The position numbers were made by a program, and so were the translations under genes. Shown piece after piece: positions 10,750-23,373 of a stretch of 64,000 nt of DNA. Origin of the DNA: Scenedesmus sp. ARA3 (lineage: Eukaryota > Chlorophyta > Chlorophyceae > Sphaeropleales > Scenedesmaceae). The stretch is taken from contig RWJK01001552.1 in NCBI GenBank assembly GCA_004335835.1, positions 31,836 to 95,835 of the forward strand, given 5' to 3'. The notes beneath the pieces were generated by a model. The model saw only the letters and a list, made by a program, of their open reading frames with translations. It ran no database searches and had not been told where the DNA came from. Each line of letters starts with the position of its first letter. Position 1 is the first letter of the stretch.

Positions 10750-13700
10750 AGTCTGCGATGCTGCCAGCTGTGCACGCAGGGTATCACGCTCTGCCTGCAC
10801 TGCCGCCAGCTGCCTGCTGGCCTCCTGCAGCTGCACTCCCGTCTCTGCCACCTGCAGCACGCCTCCCTCTGCAGCAGCTCGCTGAGCAGCAGCCTCAGCC
10901 TTGCTACGGGCCAGCTGCGCAGCTGTCACACTCAGCTGCCCTCCCAGCTCATCTGCTGTAGCCTCATCCTCCCCCTGCTGCTGCTGCAGCTCAGCAAGTG
11001 CTCGCTCGGCGGCGGCCAGCTTCCGCGCAAGCTGCGCTGCATGGTCCTCTGCCTCCCTGCGCATGACCTGCGCTGCAGCAAGCCTTGCTGCCATGCCTTC
11101 ACTGCAGGCAGCTGCACCGCTGGCAGCAGCAGCATCATCAGGACCCAAGCCAGCCAGGCCAGGTGCTGCCAGCTCAGAGCCTTTGCACAGCAGGGCCTGC
11201 AGCTGCTGCGCATCCAGTGCACGCGTGATTGCTGCCAGCTGATCCCTGGCTGACAGCAGCTCGGCGCGTGCACGCGTCAGCTCAGCAATCTTTGCCTCTG
11301 CTGTTGCCCTGGACTGTTCAGCTTCTGCCTCTGCACGCTTGGCGGCGTCCTGCAGCACAACATCAGCGTCCGACTATGAGCATTGGGTAGCCCAGACAGA
11401 GCATGCACACCTTCAAGCATGCAGCGTTGCTGATGTTGCTGCTGCTTCACCATCAATTGCACCCCATTACACAAAGCACGTCACTCTGTCTGCCGTGGGC
11501 TCATCGCTGCTGCAAGCTGCTGTTGCCTGCATTTCCATTAGTGCTGTGGCAGCATCCAACACACATCATCCATCTGGTTAAGGAGAAGCAGCACAGCCTC
11601 ACCCGCCAGGTGTCCCTGCTGGTGCCTGTCAGTGACAGCTCCTCCCGCAGCGCAGCAGCAGCCTTGCGCTCAGCCAGCAGCTGCCCATGCAGCTCAACAG
11701 AGTCCGCCTGCAGGCCAGCCATGCGCTGCAGCAGCTGCTGCCGCCCAGCCTCTACATCCTGTGCTGCCAGCCGCGCTGCCTTTTCACTGTGCAGCGCTGC
11801 AGAAACCTCTTGCAGGGCTGCCTTGGCCTCTGCTAGCTGCCGTCTGCAGTCCGCCAGTTGCCACTCAGCTTGAGCTTGTGCAAGTGTAGGAGTGTTGGGC
11901 ATGGCCGGGTCGCTGAACCGTGGCTGCTGCTGCTGGTTCTGCTGCTGCTGGCTTGGTGGCTGAGGCCTGGGCTGTTGCTGCTGCTCATGCAGGTGGTGCT
12001 GCACCTGCTTGAGGGATGACAGTAGGTGCTGACATTGGTCCTGCAAGAAGCAACAAAAAGCAGTCGGAAGCGCATTATGCGTATGCTGCTACACTGCAGC
12101 GGGCAGATAGCAGTTAGCACCTACAATACGCCACCATGCCCAACATATTACTTCCGTTGCCAACACAGCCTGGACATCCTTGCTGGGATTGGACCAAAAG
12201 GAACATCTGCTGGCATGTGATGCATTGCATGTCTGCCGATGCATCCCATTTTGACATGCTGGCAGTGAAAAAACTATACCTGCGCCTGCTCCAGCTCCTG
12301 CTCTTTCTCTTGCAGCTGCAGGCTTAGCTGCCGGCACCGGCTTGTCAACTGCTTCTTCTCATGCTGCAACTGCTCATTGGCATCCACCAGCTGATCATGC
12401 TGCTCCCCTAGCTCAGCCAGCCGCTGCCGCAGCCTGCTGGCGTTTGCATCCATGTCTCTGCTGCCGGCATCCGCCTCTGCCACCTGCTGCTGCAGGGTCT
12501 CAACCTGGTTGCGCAGCCGCCGCACAGCTGCCACCACCAGTGGCTGCACCTTCTGCTGGCCTGCGGCGCTGATGCCAGACTCCCCAGTGCCTTTGCGGCT
12601 GCGGAAGGAGCCCTGCCTGGCAGCAGGTGGCGTGCCTGGTGCATATGCACCGTAGCCATTCAACCGCCGGCTGGCCTGCCCGCCAGCAGTGGTGCTGGTT
12701 ACTGCTGCTGCTGCTGCTCTTGTCCCTGCAGGCCGTTGGCTGTGATCCACAGCAGCTCCAGTGCCCTGGTCATCGCAGCTGGCCCTTGCAGAGCATTGCG
12801 AGCTGCGCCTCCTGGCAGCCTGCAGTGCTTGCTGCGCCAGCGCAGCACCAGCGCCACTGCCAGCAGACAGAATGCCACTGCGCTGCGAGCTCAAGCGCCG
12901 TGCAGCATACTGCTGCTGTTGCTGCTGCCTGGATTGCTGCTGCTGCAGTCGCTCCAGCGCTGCTGACTTGAACGAAGGCTGCTGCAGCAGCTGCTGCCAG
13001 CTGCTGTCAGTGGACAGGGTGCCACTTGCTGCTGCGCTATTTGATCTTCCAGGGCTGCCGAGTCCGTCGCCCGCAGCTGCACCAGATGCCTCTGTGTACT
13101 GCGGCAGGCCCTTGAGCTGGCTCCACACCTGGTCCAGCACTTGGTCCCGCACAGACAGCTGCAGCAGCGCCTCCTCCAGCTCAGCTGCCAGAGCCATCAC
13201 CTGCCGGATGCAGCAGCCGCAGCAGAAGCAGCCGCAGCAATGCAGCATCAGTCAGCGGCAGCTCATACACTAACTGGGCACTAAGCGTTCCACGAGACGG
13301 TCCTTGCACACGCAGACAGCGCAACTCTAAGCTTCGTGCAGTACAGGTGAGGAGTGTTCCAGCCAGCAGCTGAGTAGTGATCGTGCAGCAGCGCAGCAGG
13401 TTGCAGCCGCACCTGCTCCTCTGCCTGCTGGTGTGTCGCCTCCGCCTCCTCCAAGCCTGCGTTGACCTCCACCAGCTCATCAGCTAGAGCATCAAGCGCT
13501 TCATCCCTGTCAGCGCTGCCCTGCTGCGCGGCTTGCAGCGCGGCCTGGCCCTCCTGCACACCCAAAGCACAGCCCGGAGCCAACACCGCATGTTATGAAC
13601 AGCCAACCATGCCAATGCCTGGAAATAAGCAAAAGCAGCGTGCTTTCAACTTTTGAAAGCAACACATTGAATTGAGCAAGGATCCATCCCTGGCGCTGCG

Positions 13701-16700
13701 TAGGGCAACACGAAGTCGCTGCCGTGAATGAAGGAGCTGTGTCAATCCACATTTACGCAGCACTGGTACATGCACAGCCACAAGCCTGATCATGTGCTTG
13801 GTGAACCTGATGCATGCATTGGCAAGTGTTACAGTAGGGAGGGCAAAATAGCAGCACTAGCCGCCCACCTTGATCTCATCTGCCAGCGCTGCCACCGCTG
13901 ATTGTGCCTCATTTAGTTGCTGCTGCAGCTGTGCCTGCTGGGCGGCGGCTGCCTCTGCCGCAGCATCAGACTCAGCCTGGCAGGTACCCAGCTGTGCTGC
14001 CAGCTGCTCCTGCAGGTCCTCTTGCGTAGCCACCAGCTTGCGCAGCTGCGGCAGAAAGTCACACCAGCACGGCAATAAAAGCTCCGTCAGGCAGATGACG
14101 GCAATATGTGCGCTGAGGCTAACTGGTGGTCCCTGACAACACTGCACATGCAACACTATTCCTACGCGCCACTTGCCGCAGAGCATCTCCTGCCTCACCA
14201 GCAGGAAGCAGCACACAAGCATTGCAGCCTCAGCCACCAGCACCACACGCCGAGCTGCATCATGCTATGCCACCAATATCCCGTTAGCGCACCTCTTCCA
14301 CATTGCTCTCAAGCAGCTCAGCTCGCGTGCCAGTGTTGTGCATGCCGTCTGTCGCCCGGCCCCACTCTTCCACCGCCAGCCGCAGCACCGCCAGCACAGC
14401 ATCAAGCTTGTGCGCCCACACCACAGGCAGTGCTGCACTCGCCCCTGCGCTCACAGCGCCACCACCTGCAGCAAACGAGGCTGCTCTGCTGCTGCTTGTC
14501 AAGTTTGCAAGCCTGCTGCGTAGCTTGCCACGTGCCGCCAGCGCAGCTTCTGTTGTGTAGCTGCTGCCATCGACTCCTTGCTGTTCATGAGCACTGCCAA
14601 TCATGTGCTTCCATTGGCTGGGGACTACTGCCTCAAGATCCTGCTCAAAGTCACCCAGCAGCTGCTGCAGGTCTGCGAAACAAACATGCACAGGCAGCAG
14701 TGTTTTTAGCCTTTCAGCAAAAGATGAGGCAGCAGGATGTGGGTATGTGATTGAGCCGCAGACCCATGTAGGGTACAGCATGAGTTGAGGTCAGGATGTC
14801 TCACAGGACAGCAAGCAGGAACATATGAGTAGCCCAATACCCCATGGCAAACCACACCCAAAGACCACCCACCCTGCATCACCACTTGAAGCATGCCAGC
14901 TTGCTGCGTCTGCATGTTGGCGCCATCTGCTGCAAGCTGCTGTTGTTGGTGCAGTTGCTGAGTCATCTCCTCGAGGGCTCCGACCTGAGCCTGCAGGGCA
15001 GACAGCTGCAGCACAAGTGCAGCCCCCCACAACAGCGCACAGGCATCGCAGGCTGAGAACTTTAAGCTCATATCCACAGGGCCAGTGCATGCTCATGGTT
15101 GAACTGGGTGCATGCACTGTACGCTCACTTGGCGCATCAAACTAACCTGCATGCCATACAATCATAGAGCATTGCACCTTATGTGTAGTACAGCAGGCCC
15201 ATGCATGTGTGCCTGCCCATACCTGTTGCTGCGCCAGGCTGCAAGCCTGCTCTGACTCCTGCAGCTGCGCCTCCAGCTCTGCAGCCTTCGCCTCGCCTGC
15301 CTGTGCCTTGTCCACGGTCTCCTGCAGCTCTGTTGCCAGCGCGTCAATGCTTAGCTGCGCCTGGTCAAGCTCATTGCGCAGCGCTGACCTGTCGCCTGTC
15401 ACCGAGGCAAGCTCATCTGCTGTTGCCTCGCAAGCACGGCGCAGCTGCGAGGCGACGCAGGCAGAGTGGTGCGGCAGGAATGCGCACATATTTTCGAACA
15501 GCAGCAAGGCAGGCAACGTAGCTGGACGCAAGCGCACCTCATACAGCTTGAGCAGCGACCAGAGCAAGCAAGTAATGGCAGGTCATCCAGCTGCTGCTGG
15601 CAGTTGCGTAGGCTTCTGCACTTGCTGCCAGCAGCTGTGCCACAGCAGCATCACTGCACATGTTTGTCACCATATGATACGCCGCCGCGCTCCCCTGACC
15701 CTTTGACACACCTGCGATAGCGAGGCCTCCAGCTCCCTCCGTATGTCTGCATCAATCTCTGATGTCGAGCGCAGCACATCTAGCTCTTGCTGCAGTCGCT
15801 CGCTGGCATCTGCAGCAGCCTCCTGCGCTGCCAGCTTGTCTGCGCTGGCCTTGCTGAGCTGCGACACAGTAACATCAAGCTGGCTGCGCAGCTGCTGGTT
15901 GCTGGCAGCCAGCGCAGCTAGCTCGGACTCCATCATGCGCAACTGCAGGGCAGCAGTGGAGCAGCGCATGCAGCAGGGCAGCTTGAGCTTGCAGGAAGCA
16001 TGCGTGCAGGCATGCTTTGCTTTAACAGCTCAACCCCACCAAGAACGCAAAGTATACTGTATGTGCGGTGCTTTGCAGCTTCAGGGCAACTCACCTGTGC
16101 TGCATGTGCCTTCTGCCGCTGTGCCTCCAGCCTGCTCATGGGCCTGGGCACTGTTGGGTCCTCCTGCTGCTGGGCCTGCTCCTGCTCCAGCTGCTGCAGC
16201 CGCCGCAGGAACATGTCCCTGTCTGAGGAGGCGTCCTTGAGACTGGCCTGGCAGGACTCCAGCTGCGCCTGCGCCTCCTGCAGCTGGCTCTGCAGGACAG
16301 CAACACAGGCCACAATGTGGTTGAGGCAAGCTGCGTGTGTGGTTGCACATACATAACGAGTGATGAATGTTGAACATGTCCATGGCTGCCCAAAAGCTTT
16401 CAGCTGCTGCTTGATCACAGCAACCAAAGCTACTCACAGCTGACCAACCTGCCCACCGCAAACCCACCTGCATCACGTGCTTTCCAGCCTGGCACTGCCT
16501 GTGCTCCTCCTGCAGTGCAGCCAGCGTGCCGCGCAGCACGCGCACCTCCCCATGCTCGCTGCTGAGCCCTGCACGCGCAGCACCCAGCTCCTGCAGCAGC
16601 TGCTCCAGTATGGCCTCTGCGCGCAGCCCTCCCCCTGCCCGCCTCAGCGCACACATCAGCTCCCCATACAGCAGCACCTCATCTGTCAGTGCATCAGCAA

Positions 16701-19517
16701 CACCGTCATCTCCAGTGCAGCCAAGGCCAGCAGTATGCTGCTGGTCTGCCACTGCTGCCGCCGGCTCAGGGGTGCTGCTCCTTCCAAGCGGGTCCAAGCT
16801 GCTGCATTGCAACCCCTGCAAGTGCTGGTGATGCTGGTGCTGCAGCAACTCCTGCTGCTGCTGCCATTGCTGCACATGCCGCATCACAGGTGTGCTGTCA
16901 GGCGACTGCTGCAGCTGCTGCTGCCAGCGCCCTGGCTGCCTGCGCGTGTTGAACACTGATGCTGACGAGTGCGGCCGCAGAATGCTGCCTGGGGAGCGTG
17001 GCCTGTCCATGCCCCTGCCCAGGTTGGGTGAGCACTGGTTGACCATGGGGGAGCTGCAGGCTGGCTCACAGAAGCTGCTCTGAGCTGCTGCTCGCAGTGG
17101 GCTGCTGCTGCCTTGCTGCTGTCTGTCTTGCTGCAGCCCAGCCTGCGGCGCTTGCACCACATCCTGCTCCGGCTGGAAGCGGATGTATGACCTGCAGCAC
17201 CAGGAGCCAGCAGCAGGGTTGCCATTGTGTCAAGACCTGGCCTGCAACAACTGCTACGCGCTGCAGTTCCCACCAAAGTCAGCCTTTATCCAACCGCAGC
17301 TCCCCATGCTATATCTGACGCACACAACGCATCCATCGATGCAGTGCAGCAGTTTTAATTATGCCTGTGGGTGCGGTGGCCTGCTCTCACCCGGAAGCTT
17401 CCGGGTCTGCCGCCACCTCCCAGCTGAAGCTGACCAGCACGCCGCCAGCCCCCGACTTGGTGGCTGTGGAGAAGCGGCTGACCCAGCTGATGGTGGCCAG
17501 CGTGTCGGCTGCAGCCTGCACGCACACATTGCAGGCAGGCAGCAGCAGCAGCAGCAGCAGCATGTGGGCCATGCTCCGCGCAGCTGCCTACCCATTGTCA
17601 AGCAGTGCTGCACTGCGTAGCGTGCAGCAGAAGCCTGAGCATCCACTACCTCAGGCCCCTGCCCATCAAGCCAGCAGGCAGCTGTGCATGCTGCAGCCTG
17701 TTTGCTGCCGCCCACCTCGGTTGAAGCTGAGACTGTCCCGAGCATTGTGATGGCGCTTGCTGCATGCAACCGCTCCTGCAGCCAGCGGGTGAGTGGACTG
17801 TCCCGCCATGGCACATGCTGCTGCTGTCCTGCTGCAAGGCCGCCAGCTGCCAGTGCTGCTGATGCACCTAGTCCACCTGCTGCTGCGTGAGCGCCCGCTG
17901 TACCCGCTGCTGCACTGTGGCGCAGCGCTGCAAGCACCATGGCGAGGCTGTTGTAAGCCATTGCCAGGCTGCGTGCATTAGCGTTGTCATTGCTGCTCCT
18001 GCCAATGCCTAGCGGGTCCTGCAATGGGTGCAAGCAACCCACCATCAGTGCGGTTGCTTGACAGTCAATGTTTACTTGGCTGTTGTTGCTGTTGCTACAG
18101 CTGTTGAAGGCATCTAACTAGAAGCAAAACACTTCCGCTGCGAGAGTAGCAGTGCGACTCTTGTGCTGCCACGGCTTGCACAACTCCAGCCGCTGCTGTT
18201 CCTGCGGCACATGCGAGCTTGGTGCAAGCTTGCCCTCGCTGTTGCACCCCACCTTGGGCTCTGGTGCAGCCAGCTCCACAAATGACAGCGTAGTGGAGGT
18301 CAGCGGGGCCCCATCTGCTGAGAAGCTGTCCAGCTGCAGCGTCACCATGCTGTGCAGGCCCTTTGCTGCCCTGGCTGCTGAAGCTGGCGCTGACGCATGC
18401 AGCCGCCTGCAGCGCAGCACCTGCAGCCGGGCAATTAACAAACAGTGCATGGGTTGAGGTTCGCAGGAGCTGGAGTGTTGGCAGCACAAAGTCTGGCTGA
18501 CCGTGCATAATCATAACGAACTCCGTGCTGCCGGTGGGCGGTTAGCATTCATGGCATGCAAGCTTAAACTTGATTGGCAGGTATGAAGGGTTGCAGATCA
18601 CTGCTCTGCAGCACGCAAAGGCTGTCACCAGTAACACTGCTGATATACAGCCACCAGCCCCCCTATTGACAGAACATCAACATTGTTGCTGCAAACACAC
18701 ACACTCACACACCTCAAGTATGTCGGAAGGGTCCTCCAGCGTCCAGCTAGCGAGACCCGCCAGTGCAGCTGCAGCAGAGCCATCACGCAGCGACGCTGTC
18801 GCTGCTGCTGGGCTGGGTGCCAACAGGTCCAGCAGCTGCGCGTCATGCCCCACGCTGAGGCCGCAGTGTGTCACGCTCAGCCTGTACCTGTGCCTGGGCA
18901 CAATAGACAAGCCGCGCAGCACTGCCTGCACTGCCTGGGGGATGATGCCAGCATGCTGCCCATGGCCACAGCCCTGGATGAGCAGAGAACCACGCACACA
19001 TCAAGTGCTCAATTGTGGCATGTTGCGCCTGAACAAGTCTTGTGGAACAGGCGTTAATGCTCGCTGTGATGCTGCTCCCTCATGTCAGCTGCTGCTGGAG
19101 GGACAAGCATTGTCGGGTAGCAAAGAGTAGCTCACAAGCAACAATCACCAAGTGCTTGCGCTGCTCTGATTGAAACTATGCTGTTGATGTCGTCTTGAGC
19201 TGTGTTGGCTTGTATCTAGTGGCTCTGCTGCTGCTCACCTGCAGGGTGTGGGTTTTGCCGGTGCCTGCAGCACCATACACCAGCAGGACTGCACTCTCGC
19301 CATGGATGAAGCTGTCTACCAGCGGAGCTACAAGATGCTGGTAAACCTGCTGCTGCTGGCAGGTGTCTCCAAGTGCCACATCTACAACATATGACCCTGC
19401 TTGGCCCCTGACTGGGCAAGTGCGCCGCCTGCCTGGCCCAGAGCAAGGACGCACACGCACAGCACTGCGCACTGTGGGCATGCCCTGCACGGCTGCGAAG
19501 GTGCCTTTGGTACGCAT
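10070..19517 (-). CDS. Kinesin-like protein with divergent N-terminal motor and long coiled coil
   Basis: Seventeen exons in phase: 19517-19239, 18973-18713, 18420-18253, 18018-17716, 17515-17391, 17191-16468, 16289-16095, 15942-15712, 15444-15223, 15005-14873, 14672-14293, 14045-13869, 13553-13413, 13200-12280, 12040-11603, 11349-10656, 10473-10070 (1931 aa). The first ~380 residues follow the kinesin motor order: VRVRP, P-loop GAAGTGKT at 82-89, GIIPQAV, the VPWRDSPLTRWLQ helix, and ADTLATISWVSRF. Switch I (normally SSRSH) has become AKGLH and switch II (normally DLAGSE) reads ELAAPE, so ATP hydrolysis is doubtful. The remaining ~1500 residues are mostly heptad-type coiled coil (for example AELEAQLQESEQ, EQLAAQL) with Gln runs and a Ser/Gly-rich tail. 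An upstream exon before the ATG at 19515-19517 is possible, since an acceptor-like CCCCTCAG precedes it. The kinesin subfamily cannot be assigned. Confidence 0.85.
10717..10746. repeat. (CTG)n tract coding poly-Gln in the kinesin-like gene
   Basis: Ten triplets near the end of exon 16, read as CAG (Gln) on the coding strand. Confidence 0.9.
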
Positions 19518-21570
19518 GGACTCAACTAGGTGGTGTCTACATACTAGCGCTTGCTGTCGCCACAATTTCTGAGGGGAAAGGTATGCAGCTGTTGGCAGCA
19601 CTTCCTTCCAACAGATGTTGCTCAGCAGCTGCTGTCGCGAAACACACTAGCTGATGCAGCCGGCATATTTGCTTTCTTGGATAAGTTTTGCAAAGTTAAC
19701 TTTAGCAGGTACTGCAAAATCGGTCGAAACAGGCAGCAGTTTGGCTTCACACTTGCTCGTTGAGTTCGACCAATTCCGTACGCCATGCCATGCTACTGCA
19801 CTGGTTCACAACTAAATACAATTTCAAGCGAGAAACTTTTTGGGCGGGACAGCTTGTGTAGAGCTCACGTCAGGGTTGTAGCTGTGATGCAAGTCAAATG
19901 ATGTTGGTAACAGACGAGACCAGAACCCAGCACATGACACACTTCCGCTGTTACAGCCCACATTGGTGTCGCACGATCATAAAGCTAGGGCAGTGCAGCT
20001 GTAGTGACCACAACATGGGTGAAACACCAATGCTCCACACGCATTGGTCACCACAGCTGGGTGCAGTCACTGGCAGTGACCATCAGCCAACCGCCAGCCT
20101 GTCTGCTGCTGACAACAATACACATAAGCTTATCAGCCAGGCACGCAACTGCGACTGCTGCTGCATATTCAGCAAGACATTGCCTGTCACGGCGAGGCAG
20201 CCTGCATGCACACTGTGTCTGTGACAAACATGAAGCAGCACAAAGCGGCATTGCAGGGTTCCTCTGGCACAGTGCATCACCCAACTCCTATGCACGCACG
20301 CGCACAGTGTGATGGATGGAGCCCTGTACTGTTGTTGAAGCAACCCTATACGCCCCAAGATGCATAATCTGCGGTGCATGGCCCATGCTACACAGGCGCC
20401 AGAACGTCAAGTGAGGTGCTGATCTCTGCACAGACACCGTGCAGCATCTGCATCAACAACAAAACAAACAGAAAATCACACAAGTATAATGCGTATAGTA
20501 TAGCGTAATGCACTGCTGCACCTGAGATAACAGCTAGGATGTCCAACGTTGCCCCTAAAGGGCGTCAGATAATGTCCACACCAGATGGTAACCCCCAAAC
20601 CTCAGCACGTGCAGCACAGCAAACATTGCAGCCAGCCAGATGGGCGACGGGAACATCACCCCCTGCTATGAAGTGTGCACATGCTTACATACATCAAGTG
20701 AATATTGCAAAAATAAAATGCCACGATGTGCCCAGCGCTGGACTGCATGCTCCATGTAAGTAACCATTGAGCTGAGAAGCAGCTACTCAGTGTGTAGTGG
20801 TGTGCATCGCGGAAGCACATGCAGATGATATACGCGTGGCACACACACGTGGCAACCCCTGGTTATCAGGTCCGTCAAAGATTGGGTGCTTGGCTTGATG
20901 GCATGGCTACATATATGAGCTACTTGGCTCCTATTACAACTCACAAGCAGCAGCCTGCTTGTCAGTTGTAAAAGGAGCTAAGCATAGCTCATATATGTAG
21001 CCATGCCATCAAGCCAAGCACCCAAGCTTTGACGGCTGGGCAGCTAGTCGACCCCCACAACACACCAGCCGTGTTAAGCGCACATGGTGCACAGTGTGTG
21101 ATGTGCGTATTCTACAAACCCGATTACTACTGTCAGCTTTGTATAGCATGTCAAGTTCTACGCTCCTCTGTCAACAACTTGCAGACAGCAGGCTGCTTCA
21201 CATGCAGCAGCTGCAAGGCGCAACAAGCACATCAGTCACTGCAGAGGCACAGCCGGCATGCCATCATGCTGACAGGCGCCTCCCCATCCTGCATGAAACC
21301 CAGTTCATCCGCGCACAGCTGCTGAGCCACACCAGCAGCAGGAAACCCATTGCAGCTCCAACAGCGTCCAACATGCTAGCGGCCTCAGCTGCTCCTCCCT
21401 GTGCTGCTACAGCGCCACACCAGCACCAGCAGGAACACCCATTGCAGCTCCCAATACCAGCGCTTGACAACCAGGTGCCATGGGGACTGCCCAATGCAGC
21501 CACAGCCAGCAACCGCTGCAGGTGCAACCCAAGCAGGGGCTGCACATGCGCTCCTGCAGCTGCTGCTGGC
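19518..21570. other. Intergenic stretch of about 2 kb containing a large hairpin
   Basis: It contains the probable promoter of the kinesin-like gene and the 3' flank of the NudC-domain gene. Composition is closer to 50% GC than in the coding regions. No convincing protein-coding exon was found. The inverted repeat at 20872-21036 is described separately. Confidence 0.6.
20872..21036. repeat. Long near-perfect inverted repeat (hairpin), miRNA-precursor-like or foldback element
   Basis: The left arm 20872-20950 and right arm 20955-21036 are reverse complements over about 80 bases with only a few mismatches and small bulges, separated by a four-base loop (CAGC). Internal blocks such as TTGGGTGCTTGGCTTGATGG and CATGGCTACATATATGAGCT pair exactly. 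The transcript of either strand would fold into a single long stem, as plant and Chlamydomonas miRNA precursors do. A foldback transposon remnant is the main alternative; I could not find clear target-site duplications. Confidence 0.85.
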
Positions 21571-22977
21571 TCAGCTGCGCAGCTGGTCCTGCTGCAGCCT
21601 GCTGTCGTCTTGCGCCAGCAGCAGGCTAGGCCACATGGCAAAGCGCTGCTCAGAGCACGGCGGCGGCGCCTTGCACAGCGTGATGGACAGCACGCGGCTG
21701 CTGCCCTTGCCCTCTGCAGCCACGGCAGCACAGCAGCAATGAGCAGAGGCACGAGTGAGACATTTTCCAAGATTGATTTATGCTGGTACGCCCCCATCAC
21801 AGCAACAGCAGGCTGCATGCACGTCTGTCACAGGCACCTGTTCTCCTGAGTGTTAGAAGTGCCGAGGGGACAGTGCTTGTTCAAATGACTGGCGCCCCAT
21901 GCATGCAGGCTCCATGCAAACGGTTGCCGGTGCCTGGCAATCGCGCCGAAGCAGGTGCTGCTGGTGCTGCTGCTGCTGCTGCAGGTATCGCTGGTGCAGC
22001 ATGCGCAATCCTGGTGGCGCCTGGTCCAACTCCTCGCTGGCACTCACCTAGCTGCCACGAGCTGCACTGCGGCAGCACCAGCCCAGCCAGCGGCGCATCC
22101 AGCACAGCCACCTGCTGCACAGCCACGAGCAAGTGCTGCTGGCTGATCTGCACTGTGACGTCCTGCTGCAGCGTGGTGCCTGGCACCTGCACCTCTACCA
22201 GCAGCTCCTCAAGCGATTGTGCATAGTCCCAGCACACTGTAGCAGGGGCAGCAGCAGCACCAGTGCAACAGCATACATGCAGCTGCTGTCAGCTAGTTCA
22301 CAGGGATGTGTGGCTAGGTGCATGGGCCTGTTGTGCTGCCGAAGTTTGTGGCGCAGGCACTACACGTGTGAGATGTCGAATGTGAGCACCAAAGATGCAG
22401 GTTGGGGCAAAGCACATGTGACAGCACAGTTCTCAGGCAAGTTATGCAGGTGCTGACTCACCGCACGTAGCAGCACAGCCAGCAAGAGCATGCTGTCAAC
22501 GTCAGCCACTACACATGTAATGTGCATTAACTTGACTGCAGGGATTGCTGTGTATGTCTGACACACTCTCTCACACACACTCTCACACACACTCTCACCT
22601 GCTTGCTGCACATCAGGCTTGCTGCCAGCTGCTGCCTGAGCAGCTATGCTGCTGCCCCCAAACCCACGGCTCAGCTGCTGCAGTGACTTGTTGTTACTGC
22701 CTCTTGGTCCTTGCAGCAGAGCCGTCTGCAGCACCCCACAGTGAGTGGCAGGGAGAGCAACAATTCAGCATGGCCAGCTCAGCTGTAAGGTGCTTGGGAA
22801 GTTGGACTTGAGCAAGCGCATGATCTGCACAGCTGCTGGAAACCTCACCTGCAAACTGTAATGTCGTGACAACAGGTGGCATGCTGCAGCCACAGTCGTG
22901 GCTGTGAGAGCTGCAGCGACCAAGGCATGCTTCTGCTCCACCATGTTCTGCTGGTAGCCCATGGAGCAGAGGTGCAT
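21571..22977 (-). CDS. NudC-type CS-domain protein with N-terminal hydrophobic segment
   Basis: Four exons in phase: 22977-22849, 22725-22599, 22236-22048, 21713-21571 (195 aa). Residues about 87-165 form a CS/p23-like domain of NudC type: WDYAQSLEELLVEVQVPG, the beta strands DVTVQIS and HLLVAV, then SSWQLEGKGSSRVLSITL and LCKAPP. NudC-domain proteins are Hsp90 co-chaperones that help fold client proteins, including dynein-pathway factors. The N-terminus has an uncharged Ala/Thr-rich stretch (ALVAAALTATTVAAA) that could be a membrane or organelle-targeting segment, unusual for short NUDCD2-like proteins. Start codons at 22975-22977 and 22960-22962 are in frame five codons apart. The 5' end faces RPB4 across 396 bases. 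Confidence 0.82.
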
Positions 22978-23373
22978 AAAAAACAAAACAAGGTCACTAA
23001 AGATACCGTCACTGGCTATCAAGCAAACGGACGAGACGCTGAAGAACCGCAACAACATGACAAGTGCCACGGCGGAGTGAGACACATGCGCTTGCTCCCT
23101 ATCAACTCCTGCAAGATGGTGGACCATATCTTGTTTAGCGTGCATAGTTTATACAAGGTTGGCAACTTTGACAGATAGCATTCGATCGCTATCAGCAGTC
23201 CAGTTCAATAGACTGTACAACAGCAGTCCTATTGTTTGCGGATTGCACCGCTCAGAAGGCATCTACACTGGTGATAAAACTTGTTTGAAAAGCAGATCTT
23301 GTCTGCTTAGCTATCCAGGCAGCAGCTGGGCCGCTCTGCCGCAGCAGGAACAGCAGCACCGGCAGCAGCTGCC
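22978..23373. promoter_or_regulatory. Divergent intergenic region, probable shared promoter (NudC-domain gene / RPB4)
   Basis: 396 bases separate two head-to-head start codons. Promoter function is inferred from arrangement; I see no unambiguous TATA element. Confidence 0.5.
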
